Assembly (NCBI GenBank): GCA_050187415.1
Contig: JBFWXN010000008.1
Coordinates: forward strand, 51,593-115,592
DNA: 64,000 nt
Reading direction: 5' to 3'
From: Ga0077555 sp050187415
GTDB taxonomy: Bacteria > Pseudomonadota > Alphaproteobacteria > Rhizobiales > Hyphomicrobiaceae
Part shown: one piece after another, positions 43,952 through 52,094 of the stretch
Position numbering within the stretch: the first letter of the stretch is position 1
Layout of the letters: each line of letters starts with the position of its first letter
Translations under genes and position numbers: made by a program
Notes under the pieces: model-generated
What the model was told of the DNA's origin: nothing
The model's database searches: none
The model's input: only the letters and a program-made list of their open reading frames with translations

Positions 43952-45229
43952 ATGTACGGGAGGCTGCTTGCGCTGGCCCTCGCGCTTTTCGCGATGGCGC
44001 CGGCGTCAAATGCGTTCGCACAGGTCGAGGTGACATTAGCCGAATCGAAAGCCCGCAGGATCATCCGCGACGTCGACCGCATCGACGTGCGCACGATCCC
44101 GGGCAAGTTCAGCGGCATTCGCGTCTACGCCCTGGATGAATCATCGGTCGACATCTCGAAGATCGACGTGAATTATGCCGACGGCACCACGTTCACCGAA
44201 GACCGCGGCCGCCTGATCCGCCTCAACCCGACGGACGTGCGCACGCGCGTCATGGGTCCGAACGACGGTCGTGGCCGCGAAAAGTTTATCGACGAGATCG
44301 TCATTCATTACAAAACCGCGCCAGGCGAGCCGCGGCAGGCCGCCGTGCGCGTGACCGGAGTCACGAGCCGTTCGGGTTCCCGTGCCATTCGTCCGATCCA
44401 CGTCGCTGCGGCAGGCAAGATCGATTCGACCCCGACCTCGTCAAGGCCGGTTACGGCATCGCCTGGATCGGTCACCGCCGGTGGCGATGTGCTGTTCGGT
44501 GTGCAGAATGTCGGCTTCACCGTCGATCGCGACGTCATCACCATCGGTCGTCAGTTCGGTAAGTTCGACAAAATACGCCTGCGCGTACTCGACAACGATC
44601 TCTACTTGAACGAAATGCGCGTCATCTACACGGACGGCGAGCCAGATGTGCTCGCGGTGTCGGCTAACGTGTCGGCCAACTCGCGCACCAAGTGGTTCGA
44701 CTTGAAGGGTGATCGCTTCATCAAGGAAATCCGGCTGGTTTACAGAAGCCGCCCGGGATTCCGCGGGCAAGCGCGCGTCGAGGTCTATGGCGAATTCGCC
44801 GAAGGCTGGTACGGCAAACCAACGACCGCCGGCAACGGCGAGATCGTCAACGACAGCGAAGCGTTCAAATACGGCGCCAATCGCGGTTGGCTCTATCTCG
44901 GCGGCCAGCAACCGAAGTTTTTCTCGGTCCGAAAAGGCATTGGATACGAGACGGACGTCATATCGGTCGCGCGCAACTGGGGCTTCAACCGCATGCGCCT
45001 CGATGTCAAAGACCGCGCCATCACGTTGAACAAGCTCACCATCGTCTATGGCGACGGCACCACCGACTCGGTCCCCGTCGGCCAGAAGGTCGACGGAGGC
45101 AGCTCGTATGGACCGGTGCAGCTCAAGCGCAAGCCTGTTCGCGAGGTTCAGGTCAGCTATCGCTCACGCATCTTCGACAAGTCTGCGGTCGGCAAGGGCC
45201 ACGCCTTCGTCGAGTTCTGGGCTCAATAA
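43952..45229 (+). CDS. Exported protein with three DUF2541-like repeats
   Basis: A 425-residue secreted protein with a signal peptide to about residue 23 (SNAFAQ). Three beta-rich repeats of about 110-120 residues follow. The second (about 185-300) is the clearest, with DRDVITIGRQFGKFDKIRLRV, LDLKGDRFIKEI-type text and YRSRPGFRGQARVEVYG. The first and third share GKFSGIRVYAL/NWGFNRMRLDV, an IxYxDGT strand and a closing basic strand. The unit resembles DUF2541; its function is unknown. GGGGAG six bases before the ATG is a strong ribosome-binding site. A single-repeat paralog follows after a terminator. Confidence 0.7.
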   Translation: MYGRLLALALALFAMAPASNAFAQVEVTLAESKARRIIRDVDRIDVRTIPGKFSGIRVYALDESSVDISKIDVNYADGTTFTEDRGRLIRLNPTDVRTRVMGPNDGRGREKFIDEIVIHYKTAPGEPRQAAVRVTGVTSRSGSRAIRPIHVAAAGKIDSTPTSSRPVTASPGSVTAGGDVLFGVQNVGFTVDRDVITIGRQFGKFDKIRLRVLDNDLYLNEMRVIYTDGEPDVLAVSANVSANSRTKWFDLKGDRFIKEIRLVYRSRPGFRGQARVEVYGEFAEGWYGKPTTAGNGEIVNDSEAFKYGANRGWLYLGGQQPKFFSVRKGIGYETDVISVARNWGFNRMRLDVKDRAITLNKLTIVYGDGTTDSVPVGQKVDGGSSYGPVQLKRKPVREVQVSYRSRIFDKSAVGKGHAFVEFWAQ

Positions 45230-45250
45230 ATCGGGTCGAAGAATATTTTT

Positions 45251-45279
45251 GAAAAGGGCGCCGGATCGGTGCCCTTTTC
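45251..45279 (+). terminator. Intrinsic terminator between the two DUF2541-like genes
   Basis: The stem GAAAAGGGC/GCCCTTTTC (9 bp) has an 11-base loop, and CGCGTTTT follows. It separates the two paralogs into independent transcripts, with a new promoter expected in 45285-45387. Confidence 0.75.
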
Positions 45280-45387
45280 GCGTTTTACAGGAGCCACCTG
45301 ATTGGCGAGCAACCCCGTTCGCGGTTCGATCGCAAAGCCTCGACGGAATTGCTCCGACTTCACTTAAGGTCCGTTTGAGGGGACAAC

Positions 45388-45831
45388 ATGCTCCGACGTA
45401 AGCTTCTTTCCAGCCTTGGGCTGGCCGCCGCATGCGCGGCTCTCTCACTACTGCCGGTCGAAAGCGCCAACGCGCAGCGTCGCGGGCCCGATCGCCATCC
45501 GTCTGGCACGTGGGAGTTGCTCGGGTCTCAAACCGTGAATTTCCTTGGCACCGACCGCGACGTAATTCGCGTCGGTCGCAAGGATGGGAAGTTTCGGGCA
45601 ATCAAGCTGCGCGTCCAGGACAACGACATCGAACTGCTCGATCTCAAGATCATCTACGCCAACGGAGCGCCTGAAGACATTCGCGTCCGTCAGAAACTCG
45701 GCAAGAACAGTGAGACCCGCACGATCGACCTGAAGGGCAACACGCGCTTCATTCGCGAGATCCAGCTGGCCTACAAATCGCGCCCGAGCTTCCGTGGCCG
45801 CGCGACAGTGCAGGTCTACGGCCTCCACTGA
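45388..45831 (+). CDS. Exported single-repeat DUF2541-like protein
   Basis: A 147-residue secreted protein with a signal peptide to about residue 29 (ESANAQ). One repeat follows: TDRDVIRVGRKDGKFRAIKL, VQDNDIELLDLKIIYANG, TIDLKGNTRFIREIQLAYKS and RPSFRGRATVQVYG. It aligns with the middle repeat of the three-repeat protein 160 bases upstream, so one derives from the other or both from a common unit. GAGGGG precedes ATG 45388. The function is unknown; a periplasmic or surface beta-sandwich is likely from the strand pattern. Confidence 0.72.
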   Translation: MLRRKLLSSLGLAAACAALSLLPVESANAQRRGPDRHPSGTWELLGSQTVNFLGTDRDVIRVGRKDGKFRAIKLRVQDNDIELLDLKIIYANGAPEDIRVRQKLGKNSETRTIDLKGNTRFIREIQLAYKSRPSFRGRATVQVYGLH

Positions 45832-45942
45832 GAAAGCCTGTGTTGGCCCGCCGAGAGCACGTTGTCGGCCAACTCACGATAAGCCTTCTCGCACGATCTG
45901 CATCCGATGCGGCACCACAACGACTGTGGTGTCGCTCGCAGG

Positions 45943-46980
45943 TCACCGCCGACCGTTTGCCGTCGCGCCTTCGTCGGGGAGCGCAAACTGCAACAACAGG
46001 TTGCGCTGCAAAAACCCATTGAAGTTGTCGTCGGAGATGACGGTCAACATGGTCTCGCCCGCCGAACCCCGATGCGCCGCGAGACCCTCCATATTGTCGA
46101 TCTGACTCGTCAGGTCGGCTTCGAGCAGGATTTCGCCATCGAGTGTCGCGCCGGGCTTGATAGCCTCGGCAGCAACGCGTCGCAAACGCATCTTGACGCC
46201 TTCGCTCCAACGGAACCGCCGCTCAAGAATGATCAACGTTCCATCGGGCAGTGACACGGCATCGGTAATATCGAATTCGCCGTGATTGACGAGTGAGAGG
46301 CGATGCGGCATCGCCTTGATCCAGATCCAGCCCGTATGCAACGCGGTCGAGCCGGGATAGCGCTCTGAGAAAGCAACCACGCTTCCCTTGAACGGCCCGC
46401 CGCGCAAAACCGCCAGCGCCTCGAAGCCGCTGTTCTGTCTCATCTGCCGCCCTTCGCTCGGCAGCTTTAGGTATCGGACAGGCGGCATCAGTTCACCATC
46501 CTCGACCGGAAACACCCCAATTCGGTGATTCCGCTCGAACCCGACGAGCACACTCCCACGCGTCAGGTTGCCCGACAGGAGCGTCAGCGACTCGGCATCG
46601 AGATCGCGCTTGCGATCCAGCACACGGCCTCGCAGCGCACGCAACGGCCCGATGCGACCTTTGCTGATCCCGACGGGTTTGCCATCGCGGTAGTCGATCT
46701 GCGCCGACAACCAGGCACCCTCGTCGGATACCGCCATCATCCGTCGTCCGTCCGCTTCAATGGTAATGCCAGACCAGCCACCGAAGCCCGCATCGGGCGA
46801 CGTCAGCACCAGACCACCACGATATTCTAGCTTTCCGAAGCGATGCTGGGCAGGCTGTGCCGATTGGAAGCTGGGAACCGGCCGTGCCTTGATCTCCAGC
46901 GCGCGCGCATTTGCGGAAACGGCATCGCGCGCCAAAGAGCTGCCAGCGAATGCAATGGCAGATATCGCGGCAACAGCCAA
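45943..46980 (-). CDS. Phytase-like esterase family protein (exported)
   Basis: A protein of about 345 residues of the group called esterase-like activity of phytase family (Phytase-like domain). Conserved parts are GGWSGITIEADGRRMMAVSDEG, the acidic DLDAESLT, FERNHRIGVFP, and the late DNMEGLAAHRG and VISDDNFNGF. A hydrophobic signal (AVAAISAIAFAGSSLA) marks export. The start is odd: no ATG or GTG lies upstream of the domain. TTG 46980 lacks a ribosome-binding site. In the same frame CTG 47049 has AGGGG six bases upstream and would give a longer basic leader. The gene lies just downstream of cobT on the same strand. Confidence 0.8.
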   Translation of the reverse strand: MAVAAISAIAFAGSSLARDAVSANARALEIKARPVPSFQSAQPAQHRFGKLEYRGGLVLTSPDAGFGGWSGITIEADGRRMMAVSDEGAWLSAQIDYRDGKPVGISKGRIGPLRALRGRVLDRKRDLDAESLTLLSGNLTRGSVLVGFERNHRIGVFPVEDGELMPPVRYLKLPSEGRQMRQNSGFEALAVLRGGPFKGSVVAFSERYPGSTALHTGWIWIKAMPHRLSLVNHGEFDITDAVSLPDGTLIILERRFRWSEGVKMRLRRVAAEAIKPGATLDGEILLEADLTSQIDNMEGLAAHRGSAGETMLTVISDDNFNGFLQRNLLLQFALPDEGATANGRR

Positions 46981-47079
46981 TATGATCGATCTGATTGGCG
47001 TGCCCGCCCGCGGGCGCCGGCACGCAAAACCAACGAGGAAAGCTTTCAGGGCCGACCCCTATTGCGGTCTGCAATCCGG

Positions 47080-48969
47080 TTATCGTCCGCGTCGGCCACC
47101 CGACATGCCCCGCATCGTCGGCGCCTCCGCGGATTGCTCGTCGAATAGCTCCACGAGTTTGTCGGTCATTGCACCCGCCAGCTCGGATGGATCAGTGATC
47201 GTCACGGCCCGACGATAATAGCGCGTCACGTCATGGCCGATGCCGATCGCCAAAAGCTGCACAGGCGACTTCGTCTCGATCTCCTCGATGACTTGCCGAA
47301 GATGACGTTCGAGGTAGCAGCCCGAGTTCACGGACAATGTCGAATCATCTACCGGCGCGCCGTCGGAGATCATCATCAGAATGCGCCGCTGCTCAGGCCG
47401 GCCGAGGAGCCGATGATGAGCCCATGCCAATGCCTCGCCGTCGATATTTTCCTTGAGCAGACCTTCCCGCATCATCAAAGCGAGCGAACGCTTCGAGCGC
47501 CGCCAGGGCGCATCCGCCGTCTTGTAGATGATGTGGCGAAGATCGTTCAGCCGACCTGGGCCCGCAGGTTTTCCTGCGGCCAGCCACGCCTCCCGCGATT
47601 GACCGCCCTTCCAGGCTCGCGTCGTGAAACCGAGGATCTCGACCTTCACGCCGCAGCGCTCGAGGGTGCGCGCCAGAATGTCGGCGCAGCACGCCGCCAC
47701 CATGATAGGCCGACCGCGCATCGAGCCCGAGTTATCGAGCAGAAGCGTGACAACGGTATCCTTGAAATTGGTGTCGTGCTCGCGCTTGAACGAAAGCGGA
47801 TGCATGGGATCGATAATGATGCGCGGCAGTCGGGCGACGTCCAGAGCGCCTTCCTCGAGGTCGAACTCCCACGACCGGTTCTGCTGCGCAAGCAGCTTGC
47901 GCTGCAACTTGTTGGCCAGCCGTGAAACGGCGCTCGACAAGTTCCGCAATTCCTTGTCCAGGAAGGACCGCAAACGCTCGAGCTCGTCCGGCGTGGACAG
48001 ATCCTCCGCCTCGATCTCCTCGTCGTTCGCCCGCGTGAAGATCTTGTAGCCGAACCGCTCGGGATCATCGAGCACCGAGGTATTCGGTCTCCATGGCTCG
48101 CGTGTCTCGGCCATGTCGTCGCCTTCGGAGTCGGCGTCGAAATCGTCTGTATCGCCATCCTCGGAGGCCTCGACAGTCTCGCCGTCCTCGCTCTCCGACG
48201 TCTGATCGTCCGACTCCTGCTCCTGATCGTCGCTGCCGTCCGAGCTGTCCTGTGCCTCCGAATCGCCCGCGTCCGGCTGTTGCTCCTCGTCGCTGTCGCC
48301 TTCCTCGCTTTCGCCGTCCGAACGCTCCTCGGTCAACTCCAGCGCGCGCAGCATGTCACGCATCATGCGCCCGAAGGCGGCCTGGTTGTCGACGACCTGA
48401 TCGAGCTTCTCGAATGAAGGACCGGCCTTCTCCTCGATGAAATCGCGCCAGACCTCGACCAGTCCCCGCGTCGTTTCGGGCGCCTTGAGGCCCGTGAGGC
48501 GCTCGCGAACAAGCAACGCCAAGGCTTCGTCGATCGGCGCGTCCTGTCGTTCGGCGACGTCGGCGTAGCGACCGTGAGCGTACTGGTCCTCGAGCTTGGC
48601 CGTAAGATTCGTGGCCATACCCGGCATGCGCATGGCACCCAACGCCTCGACGCGCGCGCGCTCCGCCGCCTCGAACACCGAGCGGGCCGGTCCGGCGGCA
48701 GGCGCGAGGCGGTTGTGCAGTTTCTTGTCGTGGCGCGCCGCCGTCAGCGAAAGGCTATCCGCCCAGCCCCTTATGACCGCGATTTCTTTCGCAGACGGCA
48801 CACGGGACGGCTCCGGCAACTGGATATGATTGCCGTCGAGCTCTGGCTTGCCCGGCGCGAACGAAACCTGCATCTCCTTGTCGCCAGCAATCGCGCGCGA
48901 GGCAAGTCCCAGCACCCGCTTGAACGGTTCGGCGGGCGATTCCTTGTTCTTCTTGGGTGGCTGGGCCAT
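47080..48969 (-). CDS. cobT: Cobaltochelatase subunit CobT
   Basis: A 629-residue subunit of the aerobic cobaltochelatase that inserts cobalt into hydrogenobyrinate a,c-diamide during B12 synthesis. The N-terminal domain opens PFKRVLGLASRAIAGD. A long acidic stretch (about residues 215-285, runs of Glu/Asp/Ser) is typical of CobT. The C-terminal von Willebrand A domain has the MIDAS motif LLLDNSGSM and the late ISDGAP. It forms an AAA+ chaperone with CobS that drives CobN; cobN is not in the window. Start ATG 48969 (a TTG lies directly upstream). cobS lies upstream on the same strand, across a palindrome-rich gap. Confidence 0.96.
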   Translation of the reverse strand: MAQPPKKNKESPAEPFKRVLGLASRAIAGDKEMQVSFAPGKPELDGNHIQLPEPSRVPSAKEIAVIRGWADSLSLTAARHDKKLHNRLAPAAGPARSVFEAAERARVEALGAMRMPGMATNLTAKLEDQYAHGRYADVAERQDAPIDEALALLVRERLTGLKAPETTRGLVEVWRDFIEEKAGPSFEKLDQVVDNQAAFGRMMRDMLRALELTEERSDGESEEGDSDEEQQPDAGDSEAQDSSDGSDDQEQESDDQTSESEDGETVEASEDGDTDDFDADSEGDDMAETREPWRPNTSVLDDPERFGYKIFTRANDEEIEAEDLSTPDELERLRSFLDKELRNLSSAVSRLANKLQRKLLAQQNRSWEFDLEEGALDVARLPRIIIDPMHPLSFKREHDTNFKDTVVTLLLDNSGSMRGRPIMVAACCADILARTLERCGVKVEILGFTTRAWKGGQSREAWLAAGKPAGPGRLNDLRHIIYKTADAPWRRSKRSLALMMREGLLKENIDGEALAWAHHRLLGRPEQRRILMMISDGAPVDDSTLSVNSGCYLERHLRQVIEEIETKSPVQLLAIGIGHDVTRYYRRAVTITDPSELAGAMTDKLVELFDEQSAEAPTMRGMSGGRRGR

Positions 48970-48977
48970 CAAGTCTC

Positions 48978-49105
48978 ATCCCGGGCCTTGTGCCCGGCAT
49001 CGATCGAGCCAGGGGCACCATGTCTGTCGTCTTGCCCCCCACCACGCGGTGTCGCAAGCGCGACGACCGCCGGTGCCGGACATGATCCCGGGGCTCGCCC
49101 CGGGA
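48978..49105. repeat. Composite palindromic element between cobS and cobT
   Basis: Two GC-rich hairpins flank a central segment. At 48981-48997, CCGGGC/GCCCGG has loop CTTGT. At 49085-49104, TCCCGGGG/CCCCGGGA has loop CTCG. The text ATCCCGGGCCTTGTGCCCGG and the second hairpin resemble dispersed intergenic palindromes of rhizobia-related genomes (CCCGGGCTTG-TCCCGGG type). No second copy lies in this window, so repeat status is inferred. It could also act as a structured intercistronic RNA or attenuator between the two chelatase genes. Confidence 0.5.
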
Positions 49106-49116
49106 CGGAAGAATTG

Positions 49117-50130
49117 TCAGCTTAGGGCTACGTTGGCGGCCGACTCCGGCAACTCCTCGCCAAAGCAGCGCTGATAGAACTCAGCCACCAATGGCCGTTC
49201 GAGCTCGTCGCACTTGTTGAGGAAGGTCATTCGAAACGCGAAGCCGACCGACCCGAATATCTCGGAATTTTCCGCCCAGGTCAGCACTGTCCGCGGGCTC
49301 ATCACGGTCGACAGGTCGCCGTTGATGAATGCCGAGCGCGTCAGGTCCGCAACGCGCACCATGTTGTTGACGACCTTCTTCTTTGCGTCGCTCTTCGCAA
49401 AAGCTTTGGCCTTCGAAAGTATGATACCGACTTCTTCATCGTGCGGCAGATAGTTCAGCGTCACCACGATCGACCACCGGTCCATCTGCCCCTGGTTGAT
49501 CTGCTGCGTGCCGTGATAGAGGCCGGACGTATCGCCGAGACCGATGGTGTTGGTCGTCGAAAACAGCCTGAACGCCGGATGTGGGCGTATCACCTTCGAC
49601 TGGTCGAGCAGCGTCAGCTTACCCGATACCTCGAGGATGCGCTGGATCACGAACATCACGTCCGGCCGGCCCGCATCGTACTCGTCGAAGCACAGCGCCA
49701 CGTTGTTTTGCAGCGCCCAGGGCAGAATTCCCTCGCGGAACTCCGTCACCTGCTTGCCATCCTTCAGCACGATCGCATCCTTGCCGATGAGATCGATGCG
49801 TGACACATGGCTGTCAAGGTTGATCCGCACACACGGCCAATTGAGACGCGCCGCCACCTGCTCGATGTGCGTCGACTTTCCGGTGCCGTGATACCCCTGC
49901 ACCATCACTCGGCGGTTGTGCTTGAATCCAGCCAGAATGGCGAGCGTCACCTCTTGATTGAACAGATAGTCAGGATCGAAATCCGGCACATGGGGCGTGG
50001 CCTCGGAATAGGCGGGAACCTGGAGGTCGGAATCGATGCCAAAGACCTCCCGCACGGAAATCATTTTGTCTGGCATGCCGGAGACCCCGGCCTCAGCTTG
50101 GGCGCGCATTGCGTGATTAGTCCCGATCAT
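49117..50130 (-). CDS. cobS: Cobaltochelatase subunit CobS
   Basis: A 337-residue AAA+ ATPase subunit of cobaltochelatase. Walker A is GYHGTGKST, Walker B is ALCFDEYDAGRPD, and sensor text is in FSTTNTIGLGDTSGLYHGTQ. The family N-terminus SVREVFGIDSDLQVPA begins at about residue 25, so the true start may be ATG 50130 or a slightly later Met (50109 or 50076). It assembles with CobT as the ATP-driven motor for cobalt insertion. It follows the J-domain gene by 74 bases. No cobalamin riboswitch was recognised upstream. Confidence 0.96.
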   Translation of the reverse strand: MIGTNHAMRAQAEAGVSGMPDKMISVREVFGIDSDLQVPAYSEATPHVPDFDPDYLFNQEVTLAILAGFKHNRRVMVQGYHGTGKSTHIEQVAARLNWPCVRINLDSHVSRIDLIGKDAIVLKDGKQVTEFREGILPWALQNNVALCFDEYDAGRPDVMFVIQRILEVSGKLTLLDQSKVIRPHPAFRLFSTTNTIGLGDTSGLYHGTQQINQGQMDRWSIVVTLNYLPHDEEVGIILSKAKAFAKSDAKKKVVNNMVRVADLTRSAFINGDLSTVMSPRTVLTWAENSEIFGSVGFAFRMTFLNKCDELERPLVAEFYQRCFGEELPESAANVALS

Positions 50131-50204
50131 TGTTTACGTTCTGGGCGAGCATGGCACGCAGCCGGTGCCGGCGCCAAGAACCGAAGACAAGGTTAGAGAA
50201 GGGG

Positions 50205-50831
50205 TCAAACGAGTCCCGCTTGCTTCAGATAATTATAGGCCTGGATGATCTCGCGCAACTTGTCTTCGGAACCACGGTCGCCTCCATTGGCGTCAGGGTG
50301 ATGCCGTTTCACGAGTTCCTTGAACCGGGCCTTGATGTCATCCTTGCCGGCTGTTTCCGGCAGATGCAACGTATCAAGTGCTTTTCTTTCTAACGCCTTG
50401 ATCGGACGTCGCGTTTCAGACCGCAAGGGGCGCTCTGCAAGGCTAGGATCATCGTCTATGATCTCGTGCGCGTCCAAGCCACTGAAGCGGGCGTAGCGAT
50501 GCCCTCTCCGCTCGCCCTTCTGACCGGTGCCGGGTGGAGCGCCATTCCCGCCCATCCGCCAAGTTGGCCGGTGCCCCGTGGCCGAACTCTTCTGAAACTG
50601 CTCGACCTCGGCGTTGCTCATACCTTCAAAATAGTTGTAGCTCGCGTTGAATTGCCGCACGTGATCCATGCAGAAGCGATAGTAGCCCTCCTGCCCGCGA
50701 CCGCGCGGAGCCCGGTGCGTGCCTGCATTCGCACAACCTTTCCATTGGCACGTCTCGACGCGCGGCGCAGCCCTAGGCTCGTCGTCGCGCGCGATACGGA
50801 GGCTGTCGAAATATTTCGATTCGAGCTTCAT
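50205..50831 (-). CDS. C-terminal J-domain protein (DnaJ-like)
   Basis: A 208-residue protein. The N-terminal part holds a CxxxxC/CxxH-like element (CQWKGCANAGTH, YYRFCMDHV) that may bind zinc, followed by a charged linker. A J domain occupies the last 55 residues (ALDTLHLPETAGKDDIKARFKELVKR) with the HPD motif in RHHPDANGG. It should recruit and stimulate DnaK-type Hsp70. Proteins of this layout lie beside bolA and cobS in many Hyphomicrobiales. ATG 50831 is chosen because MKLESKYFDSLR is the usual N-terminus; the frame upstream runs antisense to bolA. Divergent from bolA. Confidence 0.9.
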   Translation of the reverse strand: MKLESKYFDSLRIARDDEPRAAPRVETCQWKGCANAGTHRAPRGRGQEGYYRFCMDHVRQFNASYNYFEGMSNAEVEQFQKSSATGHRPTWRMGGNGAPPGTGQKGERRGHRYARFSGLDAHEIIDDDPSLAERPLRSETRRPIKALERKALDTLHLPETAGKDDIKARFKELVKRHHPDANGGDRGSEDKLREIIQAYNYLKQAGLV

Positions 50832-50992
50832 GCCGCTGAGTATGATCCGACTTGGGGCCACCAGACAAGAATGCGAAGGCTGTTCGCGACACGACGTTGC
50901 AGCCGGGCATCGAGCTCGTTGCACGTGTCCGGCGTGCTGTGACTTCACTCCCGGTTCGCTTATTCTGACAGAAAGTAGCAAGGACTTTGTCA

Positions 50993-51268
50993 ATGACCGT
51001 CGAGCAGAACATTCGCGAGGCTTTGATGATAGCACTCGAGCCCACGCGGCTCGACGTCGTCAATGAATCGCATCTGCATTCCGGCCACGCAGGTTCGCCC
51101 GGCACCGGGGAGAGTCACTTCCGGGTGCTTGTCGTATCACCACGTTTTACCGGCCGAAGTCGCCTCGATCGCCATCGCCTCGTCAATGAGGCCCTGGGCG
51201 ACCTTCTTCGAAATAGGGTCCACGCGCTGGCAATCAAGGCATTCGCCCCGGGAGAGCCCCTCCACTAG
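50993..51268 (+). CDS. bolA: BolA family protein
   Basis: A 91-residue BolA-type protein. Conserved parts are IREALMIALEPTRLDVVNES, GESHFRVLVVSPRFTG, and the RLDRHRLVNEAL helix with the His used for iron-sulfur ligation together with monothiol glutaredoxin. BolA proteins link iron-sulfur status to stress and envelope responses. Start ATG 50993, with AAGGA eight bases upstream; a TTG at 50987 is too close to it. It is divergent from the J-domain gene and 29 bases before the hydratase-like gene. Confidence 0.93.
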   Translation: MTVEQNIREALMIALEPTRLDVVNESHLHSGHAGSPGTGESHFRVLVVSPRFTGRSRLDRHRLVNEALGDLLRNRVHALAIKAFAPGEPLH

Positions 51269-51297
51269 CCACACGGATCACGGTGGAAAGGATCACA

Positions 51298-52035
51298 ATG
51301 TCGAACGATCGTTTGGATGCCATTGCGCAGCGTCTCGGCGCTGCCCGACGACAAGGCGCACGGATTTCGCTTGATGATGCACCAGCCGACTACAACGAAG
51401 CTTTTTCTATTCAGGATCGGATAACGGCGAGCCTGGGCGAGCCGACGGTCGGTTGGAAGGTGAACGAGCTTCTTGATGGCAGAGTCACGTTCGCGCCGAT
51501 CTTCGCGGGTGGCGTTGTCCCCGCCCACAGCACGTGGAATGTGCTAGGGCACGAGCCGGCCGGGATCGAGCTCGAGCTTGCCTTTCGCATGGGCGCCGAC
51601 GTAGCTGGCCACGCCTCAACGGCCGAACTCCTCGATTCAGTCGCCTCGGCGCACGTTGTTTTCGAGCTTTGCCAAAGCCGCCTCGAGAGGCCCGAAACTG
51701 TGGCGCGCCACGTCGCCCTTGCAGATTTCATCTCGAATCACGGCATCATCGTCGGAAGCGAGGTCGCCGGGTGGCGCGACAAGGATCTGAAGGGCGTGCC
51801 GGGTCGCTTGTTTGTCGACGGCAATCTTCATATCGCAGGAAAGAGCAACGACCCTCTTCGAGCACTCGCGGTGTTGCCACGGGCTCTGGCCGAGCACGGC
51901 AAGGCCCTGAGGGTGGGCCATATCGTCATCACCGGCAGCCTCATTGGCATGAACTGGTTGGCAGGGCGCCGCACAATCCGGGGCGAAATTGACGGGTGCG
52001 GTAGCGTCGAGGCCACCGTCGCCGCTGCCGGCTGA
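51298..52035 (+). CDS. 2-keto-4-pentenoate hydratase/FAH-superfamily protein
   Basis: A 245-residue enzyme of the 2-oxopent-4-enoate hydratase group. Family text includes VGWKVN at about residues 45-50, GIELELAFRMG (metal-ligand Glu pair), HVVFELCQSRLE, FISNHGIIVG and a terminal HIVITGSLIG segment. It would hydrate a 2-oxo-enoate or decarboxylate a related product of aromatic breakdown. No meta-cleavage genes are adjacent, so the substrate is unknown. AAAGGA lies before ATG 51298. It is 29 bases after bolA, possibly co-transcribed. Confidence 0.82.
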   Translation: MSNDRLDAIAQRLGAARRQGARISLDDAPADYNEAFSIQDRITASLGEPTVGWKVNELLDGRVTFAPIFAGGVVPAHSTWNVLGHEPAGIELELAFRMGADVAGHASTAELLDSVASAHVVFELCQSRLERPETVARHVALADFISNHGIIVGSEVAGWRDKDLKGVPGRLFVDGNLHIAGKSNDPLRALAVLPRALAEHGKALRVGHIVITGSLIGMNWLAGRRTIRGEIDGCGSVEATVAAAG

Positions 52036-52041
52036 TCACAA

Positions 52042-52073
52042 GGAAAAGCCGGCCCACCCGAGGTGAGCCGGCT
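52042..52073 (-). terminator. Intrinsic terminator for the YGH-repeat gene
   Basis: The stem AGCCGGC/GCCGGCT is extended inward by CAC/GTG with a CCGAG loop. On the minus strand it is followed by TTTTCC, so it ends the transcript of the gene that stops at 52095. It may also stop the convergent hydratase transcript. Confidence 0.65.
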
Positions 52074-52094
52074 CCTGAGCGTCATTCGCTCGGC

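Noticed and set aside
50131..50204. Possible cobalamin riboswitch before cobS
   Set aside because: The 74-base gap is too short and shows no B12-box-like sequence.
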